NCBI GenBank assembly: GCA_017461725.1
Contig: JAFTXG010000015.1
Span: 224,680 to 288,679, forward strand
DNA: 64,000 bases
Source of the DNA: Lachnospiraceae bacterium
Lineage (GTDB): Bacteria; Bacillota; Clostridia; Lachnospirales; Lachnospiraceae
Direction of reading: 5' to 3'
Positions 56,217 through 64,000 of the stretch are shown here, one piece after another (the stretch's first letter is position 1; every line of letters starts with the position of its first letter). The position numbers and the translations under genes are program-made. The notes under the pieces are model-generated. The model was not told the DNA's origin and did no database searches. It was given only the letters and a program-made list of their open reading frames with translations.

Positions 56217-57077
56217 TCACCCTATCGCGTTCGCGCCTGCGATGATCTCTGTGATCTCCTGCGTGATCGATGCCTGGCGGGCACGATTGTACTGGAGAGA
56301 GAGTTTGTCGATCATTTCCTCAGCGTTGCTGGTCGCCGCGTCCATGGCCTGCATTCTGGCTCCGTTCTCGCTGGCGAGAGATTCCACCAGCGCGCCGTAG
56401 ATCAGGCTGTTCATGTACAGCGGGATCAGCTTATCAAGAACCTCCGCCTCGCCGGGATCATAGCTCATACTGAGCTCATCCTCCTGCTCCTCGGCAGCCT
56501 CCATCTGCTCCGCCTCGATGGGAAGCAGCTTCAGCATCTTCGGTTCATGGCTGACTGTATTTTTAAATGAAGTATATACCAGATAGATCTCCCCGATCTC
56601 CTGATTCAGATAGTCCTGCATCACTCTGCGCCCAATCTCCATGGCGTCAGCGTACTCCGGACTCTCGATCCGATCGGAGTAGTCCTTCACCACCGTGTAT
56701 CCGCGGTGACTCAACGCCTCGCGGGCCTTCTTTCCCACGGTGTAGAGGACAGCGTCGTTGGAGGCGATCCCGCTGGACTGCACCAGCCGGACAATGTTCG
56801 AGTTGTACCCTCCTGCCAGTCCACGGTTGGAGCTGACCACGATGATCCCCTTCTTGTCCGACTTTCCGGACTGCAGATAAGGATGCTCAATCTGATCAGT
56901 GCAGGAGAGAATGTGGTTCACGGTGGCATACATCATATCCGAATAGGGCCTGGTCCGCTCCGCTTTCGCTCTGGACTTCTGGAGCTTCACCGTGGACACC
57001 AGCTTCATGGCGTTGGTGATCTGCTCGGTGCTCTGGATACTGGCCTTTCTTCGCTTAATTTCGCGCATGGTAGCCAT
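56217..57077 (-). CDS. atpG: ATP synthase gamma subunit
   Basis: A 286-residue rotor shaft subunit. It begins MATMREIKRRKASIQSTEQI and ends with the family signature YNRARQASITQEITEIIAGA; VVSSNRGLAGGYN lies in the middle. AAGGTGA precedes the start at 57077. Confidence 0.97.
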   Translation of the reverse strand: MATMREIKRRKASIQSTEQITNAMKLVSTVKLQKSRAKAERTRPYSDMMYATVNHILSCTDQIEHPYLQSGKSDKKGIIVVSSNRGLAGGYNSNIVRLVQSSGIASNDAVLYTVGKKAREALSHRGYTVVKDYSDRIESPEYADAMEIGRRVMQDYLNQEIGEIYLVYTSFKNTVSHEPKMLKLLPIEAEQMEAAEEQEDELSMSYDPGEAEVLDKLIPLYMNSLIYGALVESLASENGARMQAMDAATSNAEEMIDKLSLQYNRARQASITQEITEIIAGANAIG

Positions 57078-57171
57078 GGCGTCACCTTCTTTCCGCCGGA
57101 CAGACGTATTCTGCATTCACAGCGTTCTATCCTGAACATATTCCCGGGGAAAATATTCCCCCGAGTATATC

Positions 57172-58689
<1,518 letters not shown>

Positions 58690-59238
58690 CTACCTTCCTG
58701 TAATATTTCTCAAATCTCTGGTCAATTGATCCAGTTTATGTCGAACGCTGCCATCCACCACGCGGTCACCGATCCGAATCACCAGACCGCCGATCAGTTT
58801 CTCGTCCACCGAATAGTGGGGCTCCAGTGCCGCAAAACCGCTGGTCTCCAGCACCTTTTTCTCGATTTTCTTTTTCTGGTCTGCTCCGAGAGGGAGCGCA
58901 GAAGTAATATATACCACGCCGATGCGCCGGTATTCTTTTACACGCTCTGTGAAATACTGAAGGATTTCCACCACCTGCCCCTGTCGATCCTTGTCCACAA
59001 GAACACGCAGAAATCCATACATCTCACCGGAAACCCGGGGCGCAAACACCGTCTCAATCACCTGCACCTTTTCTTCCTTGGTCACATTCGGATGCTTGAG
59101 CAGCTTTAAAAACTCCGGATTATTCCCGATGATATCGATGACAGCCGCCGCTTCACGGTCAAGCTCACTCACCGATTTGTTTTCCACAGCTACATCAAAC
59201 AGGGCATCACCGTATGTTTTCGTAATCAGCTTTGCCAT
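58690..59238 (-). CDS. atpH: ATP synthase delta subunit
   Basis: A 182-residue stator subunit joining F1 to subunit b. It begins KLITKTYGDALFDVAVEN and has the C-terminal signature LIGGLVIRIGDRVVDGSVRH. Its start overlaps the end of atpF by 13 bp. Confidence 0.95.
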   Translation of the reverse strand: MAKLITKTYGDALFDVAVENKSVSELDREAAAVIDIIGNNPEFLKLLKHPNVTKEEKVQVIETVFAPRVSGEMYGFLRVLVDKDRQGQVVEILQYFTERVKEYRRIGVVYITSALPLGADQKKKIEKKVLETSGFAALEPHYSVDEKLIGGLVIRIGDRVVDGSVRHKLDQLTRDLRNITGR

Positions 59239-59812
59239 GTCTTCTCACCTATCTCGCTCAGCGCCTCATCCACCAGAGTATCCTGGATCTCTGCATTCAT
59301 GGATGCAGACACCACTTTACCGGCCATCAGCGAAGCCACGGTGATCATCTCCTGCTTCATGTCATCGACAGCCTTCTTTTTCTCCAGCTCAATCTCAGCA
59401 TCTGCTCTGGCCATCACCAAAGCCGCCTCTGCTTTCGCGCGTGCGAGGATCTCCTCCTCCTGCTTCAGCGCCTTCTTTCTGGCAGCACTCAGGATCTGCT
59501 CCGCCTCCTGATCAATATTCACCAGTCTGGCCTCGTAATCCTGCTTGAGGGCAATCGCGTCCTCTTTCTCCTTCGATGCAGTCGAAAGATCCGATGCGAT
59601 CCGCTCACGGCGGGCATCCAAGGTCTTTTTGACCGGATTAAACAACAGATAAGAGAGCGCAAAAAACAAAATGAACAGGTTAATGCCCATGATAACTACG
59701 TCCTGAAGGAACTGCAGATCAAGCGCAAACATTCGATCTGTCAGCAGCTCAGTCTCCGCAAGTACCATCGGCAAATTCATCCACATCTTTCCCAAAGGTC
59801 TGCCTCCTGTCA

Positions 59813-59813
<1 letters not shown>
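59226..59813 (-). CDS. atpF: ATP synthase b subunit
   Basis: A stator subunit of about 195 residues with one N-terminal membrane helix (INLFILFFALSYLLF) and a long charged helix. The start is uncertain: the ATG at 59813 overlaps the atpE stop by one base (TGATG), but AGGAGG lies after it, so ATG codons at 59786 or 59780 are also possible. Confidence 0.93.
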
Positions 59814-60115
<302 letters not shown>

Positions 60116-60172
60116 TTAAAATCTATAGCAAGACACGGGGTCTCGTATACAGTATTTGGGCATCCGCCCTAT

Positions 60173-60234
60173 AGAAAAACCAGCCGTCTGGCATCGTTGT
60201 AAGCAAGCTTACCGATGCCGCCGTCTGTTTTTCT
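60173..60234 (-). promoter_or_regulatory. Long hairpin between atpB and atpE
   Basis: Inner stem GGCATCG..GTAAG/CTTAC..CGATGCC around CAAG, closed by an outer AGAAAAAC / CTGTTTTTCT pairing, in total about 62 bp. Read on the minus strand it ends with GGTTTTTCT, like a terminator. It lies inside the atp operon in the unusually long 177-bp atpB-atpE gap. Confidence 0.75.
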
Positions 60235-60250
60235 GCACGGCAGATTTGAA

Positions 60251-60967
60251 TTACATCTTATCCCCAATATAGATTGTCGCCAGCATACAAAGCACGTATG
60301 TCTGAATACATCCGGAAAACATATCCAGATACGCATGCAAGAATGACGGAAGTCCGATATTAAAGAAAACCGGCAGCAGACCATACCAGAGCGCAACGAT
60401 GATGGTGCCTCCGAGAATGTTTGCAAACAGACGCATGGACAGCGATACCGGAACCGCGATCTCTCCGATCAGATTGATGGGGAACAGGAATGGAAGCGGC
60501 TCGAACAGTGCCTTGAAATGGCCCAGTTTATGCGCCCGGATACCGGTACTCTGTATCACCAAAAATGTGGTAATACCGATGGCAAAGGTCACGCCGAAAT
60601 CGGCAGTGGGGGCGCGCAGCCCGAACAGGCCGGAGAGGTTACTGAACAGTACGAACAGAAAGACTGTTCCCACAAAGCCGATGTAACCGTGGCCCTTTCC
60701 TTTTCCCATATTTCCATCGATCAGATTTTCAAGGAACTCGATACCATACTCAACTGCATTTTGCAGTCCCGTGGGCACCTCGGTGGCCCTCTTCATCCTG
60801 CGGTTAACCACCAGTGCCAGAATAATCAGCACCAGGCTCACCACAAACATAGACAAGTGTGTGGACGTAATCCACAGTGTCTGTCCGAACAATTCATAAC
60901 TGAAAACACCCTTGATATAGAAATCCAGATCCGGTGTCTCTGCACTGTATAACATGGTTTGCATCAT
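60251..60967 (-). CDS. atpB: ATP synthase a subunit
   Basis: A 238-residue membrane stator with five or six helices forming the ion channels beside the c-ring. The essential Arg is in VSLSMRLFANILGG; FPINLIGEIAVP precedes it as in the family. It starts MMQTMLYSAETPDLDF. It follows the two AtpI-like genes. Confidence 0.95.
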   Translation of the reverse strand: MMQTMLYSAETPDLDFYIKGVFSYELFGQTLWITSTHLSMFVVSLVLIILALVVNRRMKRATEVPTGLQNAVEYGIEFLENLIDGNMGKGKGHGYIGFVGTVFLFVLFSNLSGLFGLRAPTADFGVTFAIGITTFLVIQSTGIRAHKLGHFKALFEPLPFLFPINLIGEIAVPVSLSMRLFANILGGTIIVALWYGLLPVFFNIGLPSFLHAYLDMFSGCIQTYVLCMLATIYIGDKM

Positions 60968-60986
60968 TTTTCCATCCTACCAGTCT

Positions 60987-61517
60987 TTATTTTTTAAACA
61001 GACGATCCATCCACCGATCGATCCGATCCGGCTTGTCCTCGTCGTCATCGTCTTCCTCATCCTCACGATCATCATCCTCCTCCGGAAGGTAAAGTGCCTC
61101 CGGACTCAGCTCATCTGAGAGATGGAACCACCGACAAAACAGCCGATGGGTCATCGGTTGAGCGAAGATCGCAATTTTCAGCGAAGCCAGAAGAGCCAAT
61201 AACCCTGTCACTACATTGATCCTGTCGACTCTGGAGAGCAGTGCCACCGCCAGCACAACCGCTGAGTAGCGCACAGCCATCATCCTCTTTGTGTGCCGTT
61301 TGGCCCCGTCAATGGCCCCGATATCCAGCGTGGTCTCCATCGAGACCGCCATGGAATAGAAGAATACCATCGCGCCGAGAACGCCCAACACAATCCCAAA
61401 GGCCTCCGGTGATCTGAATCCCAGAATCAAGCCGCATATGACATAGCCAAGGGCGCCGACTACACCGATCACCGCCTCGACCTCGATGGTCGTCCATTTA
61501 CCGTATCTTAATCTCAT
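60987..61517 (-). CDS. AtpI-like four-helix membrane protein
   Basis: A 176-residue protein with about four membrane helices and a very acidic C-terminal tail (EEDDDREDEEDDDDEDKPD). Its position just before atpB and its overlap with atpZ by 20 bp suggest the ATP synthase I-type assembly factor, though similarity is weak and I name it by context. Confidence 0.65.
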   Translation of the reverse strand: MRLRYGKWTTIEVEAVIGVVGALGYVICGLILGFRSPEAFGIVLGVLGAMVFFYSMAVSMETTLDIGAIDGAKRHTKRMMAVRYSAVVLAVALLSRVDRINVVTGLLALLASLKIAIFAQPMTHRLFCRWFHLSDELSPEALYLPEEDDDREDEEDDDDEDKPDRIDRWMDRLFKK

Positions 61518-61743
61518 CGTCGTCCTCCTGGCCTTTGATCATCCCTTTCGCCAGGTCATAGGCACCCTTGGCCCCGCCAAGAATACCCAAAATGAGCAAC
61601 GGCACCGTCACTGACCAACCATATCGCTGATCCAACCAAAGCCCCAACGCCAGAAACAATCCTGCCGGAATCAGCACGGTCATCCCCAGCTGGGTAATCA
61701 TGGCCAGTCCCTTTACAATATCTCCGTTTCGGTTCGACTTCAT
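61498..61743 (-). CDS. AtpZ/AtpI-type ATP synthase accessory protein
   Basis: An 81-residue protein with two membrane helices (GMTVLIPAGLFLALGLWLD, VTVPLLILGILGGAKGAYDL), matching the AtpZ family that helps assembly or Mg2+ supply for the F1F0 complex. First of the atp genes, 81 bp after rpiB. Confidence 0.8.
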   Translation of the reverse strand: MKSNRNGDIVKGLAMITQLGMTVLIPAGLFLALGLWLDQRYGWSVTVPLLILGILGGAKGAYDLAKGMIKGQEDDDEIKIR

Positions 61744-61824
61744 CCATCCCGCCTCATTTTTTGTTTTCGTTCTGCCATCCGATGATGGTTTTGACTATTT
61801 ACATCCTGTCACCCGGGTTTTGCG

Positions 61825-62253
61825 TTAATCCTCAATCTGGCTGATTCGACGAACATGTCTCTCATCTCCGGAGAACGGGGTATTCAGGAAGGTATCCACG
61901 ATCTTCACCGCCAGTCCGGGGCCTACCACACGACCGCCCATCGCCAAGATGTTTGCATCATTGTGCTGTCTGGTCGCCTCTGCACTGAAGCAGTCAGAAC
62001 ACAGAGCGCAGCGAATGCCTTTGAACTTATTTGCGGTAATAGAAATACCAATACCGGTACCGCAAACCAGAATACCCTTCTCACACTCTCCGCTCTGTAC
62101 AGCCTTTGCTACCAGCTTCGCGTATACGGGATAATCCACAGACTTGGTATCGTAGCTGCCGAAATCTTTATACTCCAACTGATTCTTCTCCAAATAAGCA
62201 ATAATCTCCTGCTTAACCTCAAATCCACCCTGGTCACTTCCCAATGCAATCAT
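61825..62253 (-). CDS. rpiB: Ribose 5-phosphate isomerase B
   Basis: A 142-residue RpiB/LacAB-family isomerase interconverting ribose 5-phosphate and ribulose 5-phosphate. It begins MIALGSDQGGFEVKQEII; the catalytic Cys is in GILVCGTGIGISI, and RQHNDANILAMGGRVVG is the substrate-binding loop. It lies 27 bp after the Sua5 gene. Confidence 0.95.
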   Translation of the reverse strand: MIALGSDQGGFEVKQEIIAYLEKNQLEYKDFGSYDTKSVDYPVYAKLVAKAVQSGECEKGILVCGTGIGISITANKFKGIRCALCSDCFSAEATRQHNDANILAMGGRVVGPGLAVKIVDTFLNTPFSGDERHVRRISQIED

Positions 62254-62280
62254 CTTATGTCCTCCTTAAGTATAACCTGT

Positions 62281-63333
62281 TTAAATATAAATAATGTGAT
62301 ATCCGGCAGCTTTCATCAGACGGTTCATAATCGCCTGCCCCAGCTCCGTCTCACCAAAGGTTTCTGACAATAGTATATCCACTCCGTCATGGTCCGAATC
62401 TCTGAGAATGCGGAACAGATTATGTGCGATCTCCTCAGGCTCACTCCGCTTACCGGCACATGCCACATCAAATCCAGCAAAGCATGAAGCCGTTTCCTCT
62501 GTGCAGATGATCCGCACCCGTTTCCCATTTTCCTCAGCAGACTCAGCCAGTTCAAGGATTTTTTGGCACACTGCACTCTGCTCGCCATCTACCAGCGTCA
62601 TCTTTGCTTTCGGCGCATAATGGCGATACTTCATCCCCGGAGCCTTTGGCCGCATCCCCGGCTCCGGCTGGCCCAGACTGGCCAGATCAAGCTCCGTGTG
62701 ACCTACAATTTCCTCAATCATCGCCGGTGTAATATACCCCGGCCGCAACACCGTCGGTTCCGCTCCGGTCAGATCGATAATCGTGGACTCCAGTCCAATC
62801 CCGACCTCTCCTCCATCCAGGATCATCGGAATCCGCCCCTGCATATCCTCCCACACATGTGCTGCCTGTGTGGGGCTCGGACGCCCGGATGTGTTTGCGC
62901 TGGGTGCCGCAATCGGAACACCGGCCGCCTCAATCAGCGCCCTGGCCACCGGATGGCTGGGCATTCGAATCGCAACCGTCTCCAACCCGCCGGTCGTCTC
63001 CAGCGGAACAATCTGCGATTTTTTAAAAACCAGCGTCATCGGCCCCGGCCAAAACTCGTCCATCAGCTTCTCAGCCGACGCCGGCACCTCTGCAACCAAC
63101 GGTGCCAACTCCGCCCGGCTGGCAATATGAAGGATCAGAGGATTATCGGAAGGACGCCCTTTCGCCGCATAAATCGCCTTGGCAGAATCAGGATTTAATC
63201 CATCTCCCCCCAGACCATAGACTGTCTCCGTCGGAAATCCAACCAACCCTCCTGCGCGGAGGATTGATGCCGCCTTCTCAATTTTTTCTTTATTCAAATG
63301 AGCGCCGTCAACACGGTACATCTCTGTAATCAT
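62281..63333 (-). CDS. L-threonylcarbamoyladenylate synthase (Sua5 type)
   Basis: A 350-residue enzyme making the threonylcarbamoyl-AMP used for t6A modification of tRNA. The YrdC domain has GGLVGFPTETVYGLGGDGL (about 27-45) and GRPSDNPLILHI, and PSANTSGRPSPT further on; a C-terminal Sua5 domain begins near residue 240 (MKYRHYAPKAKM). The ATG at 63333 is preferred over a TTG at 63354. An extended -10 (TGCTATACT) lies at 63371-63379. Confidence 0.93.
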   Translation of the reverse strand: MITEMYRVDGAHLNKEKIEKAASILRAGGLVGFPTETVYGLGGDGLNPDSAKAIYAAKGRPSDNPLILHIASRAELAPLVAEVPASAEKLMDEFWPGPMTLVFKKSQIVPLETTGGLETVAIRMPSHPVARALIEAAGVPIAAPSANTSGRPSPTQAAHVWEDMQGRIPMILDGGEVGIGLESTIIDLTGAEPTVLRPGYITPAMIEEIVGHTELDLASLGQPEPGMRPKAPGMKYRHYAPKAKMTLVDGEQSAVCQKILELAESAEENGKRVRIICTEETASCFAGFDVACAGKRSEPEEIAHNLFRILRDSDHDGVDILLSETFGETELGQAIMNRLMKAAGYHIIYI

Positions 63334-63475
63334 AATGCAATCATTTCTTTCCAAAACAATATCGCTTTATAGTATAGCACAAACAGGCAGAAAAAGAAAT
63401 ATAAAAGAAGATAAAGATTCTAAAATCTTTTAACATAATTTTAAATTTTCGACATCATTCTTTACAAAAGGGCAA

Positions 63476-63503
63476 AAGAAAAACCACCTCATAAGAGATG
63501 GTT
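63476..63503 (-). terminator. Terminator of the rRNA-tRNA unit
   Basis: AACCATCTC / GAGGTGGTT stem (one wobble pair) with a 4-nt loop and TTTC after it on the minus strand, just past the tRNA-Cys gene. Confidence 0.85.
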
Positions 63504-63511
63504 TGTTTAAG

Positions 63512-63582
63512 AGGCGACAGCCGGAATCGAACCGGCGATAGAGGTGTTGCAGACCTTTGCCTTACCGCTTGGCTATGTCGCC
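63512..63582 (-). tRNA. tRNA-Cys (GCA)
   Basis: Cloverleaf of 71 nt beginning GGCGACATAGCC with T-arm GCCGGTTCGAATCCGGC and acceptor end GTCGCCT. The anticodon loop CTGCAAC gives GCA. CCA is not encoded. Confidence 0.95.
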
Positions 63583-63596
63583 ATATTAAGTTTAAG

Positions 63597-63668
63597 TGAC
63601 TCCAAGGGGATTTGAACCCCTGTTACCGCCGTGAAAGGGCGGTGTCTTAACCGCTTGACCATGGAGCC
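63597..63668 (-). tRNA. tRNA-Glu (TTC)
   Basis: 72-nt cloverleaf beginning GGCTCCATGGTC with anticodon loop CTTTCAC (TTC) and T-arm AGGGGTTCAAATCCCCT. Confidence 0.95.
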
Positions 63669-63709
63669 TGATACAATGTATGCTTCACTGGCCCCTAATA
63701 GACCAATAA

Positions 63710-63782
63710 CTCCCCCTGTTGGACTCGAACCAACGACACCGCGGTTAACAGCCGCGTGCTCTACCGACTGAGCTAAGGAGGA
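63710..63782 (-). tRNA. tRNA-Asn (GTT)
   Basis: 73-nt cloverleaf beginning TCCTCCTTAGCTCAG with anticodon loop CTGTTAA (GTT) and T-arm GTTGGTTCGAGTCCAAC. Confidence 0.95.
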
Positions 63783-63847
63783 TTACCTTCTTAGCATGTA
63801 CCTTCAAAACCACACACAGGAAATCTACGACACTCTTCCATGACCTT

Positions 63848-64000
63848 CTGGATAAGCCCTCGACCGATTAGTATTGGTCAGCTGAATGCCTTACGGCACT
63901 TACACCTCCAACCTATCTACCTCGTCGTCTTCAAGGGGTCTTACTTCATTTAGAATGGGATATCTCATCTTGAGGGGGGCTTCACACTTAGATGCCTTCA
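63848..64000 (-). rRNA. 23S ribosomal RNA, 3' end only
   Basis: On the minus strand the sequence contains ACCAATACTAATCGGTCGAG and GGGCTTATCC, the conserved 3' end of bacterial 23S rRNA, with AAGACCCCTTGAAGACGACG further in. The rest is beyond the right edge. The 3' boundary is approximate. Confidence 0.93.

Overview
The window looks like chromosome from an anaerobic Clostridia, most likely a Lachnospiraceae-type gut bacterium. This rests on gene content: a 2[4Fe-4S] ferredoxin, sugar ABC transporters without their own ATPase, an ECF module next to truA, a BlaI/M56 operon, very large secreted proteins, and an F-type ATP synthase whose c-subunit carries a Na+-type signature. No species assignment is possible from the sequence alone. 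Almost all genes are on the minus strand; the plus-strand genes are mainly divergent regulators and short single units.

Layout. 1-5500: head of an ABC-dependent cell-surface polysaccharide export operon (methyltransferase with a long repetitive coiled coil, Wzm-like permease, Wzt-like ATPase with a C-terminal glycan-binding-type domain, HAD-family protein running off the left edge). 5700-9020: housekeeping units (ferredoxin, FKBP/trigger-factor-like lipoprotein, cold-shock protein with a terminator-like leader, M42 peptidase). 9028-9253: MITE-like inverted-repeat element. 9288-22734: catabolic island of three cassettes, each headed by a divergent DeoR-family regulator: FAD oxidoreductase 1 | DeoR1; sugar-type ABC transporter, FAD oxidoreductase 2 and a LamG-metallophosphoesterase | DeoR2; glycerol-3-phosphate dehydrogenase and glycerophosphodiesterase | DeoR3. 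DeoR1 and DeoR2 share the recognition-helix sequence and a repeated operator candidate; DeoR3 differs in both. A small decayed C-terminal piece of a second glycerophosphodiesterase remains in the middle cassette. The set suggests uptake and breakdown of glycerophosphodiesters or similar phospho-glycosides (inference).

22768-27883: BlaI-type repressor with two M56 (BlaR/MecR-like) membrane metalloproteases and a small membrane protein, behind a promoter with two operator-like palindromes. 28040-33627: DUF4434-type barrel protein, truA, ECF transporter module (ecfA1-ecfA2-ecfT), orphan HicB-like protein. 33652-50920: Lgt-like membrane protein and two overlapping genes for secreted proteins of 2849 and 2621 residues; the first-transcribed (2621 aa) and second (2849 aa, with C-terminal membrane anchor) form one operon. 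A divergent sensor kinase and a convergent LytTR response regulator (51193-53899) sit beside them. 54243-61743: complete atp operon. 61825-63333: rpiB and Sua5-type tRNA-modification gene. 63476-64000: tRNA-Cys, tRNA-Glu, tRNA-Asn and the 3' end of a 23S rRNA gene, with no 5S rRNA between 23S and the tRNAs.

Most notable observations: the methyltransferase/coiled-coil plus Wzm/Wzt arrangement, which resembles a chain-length ruler; the three-regulator island with matched operators and recognition helices; the giant surface-protein pair beside a two-component system; a 20-bp stem plus U-tract in the cold-shock leader; and clusters of small hairpins between operon genes.
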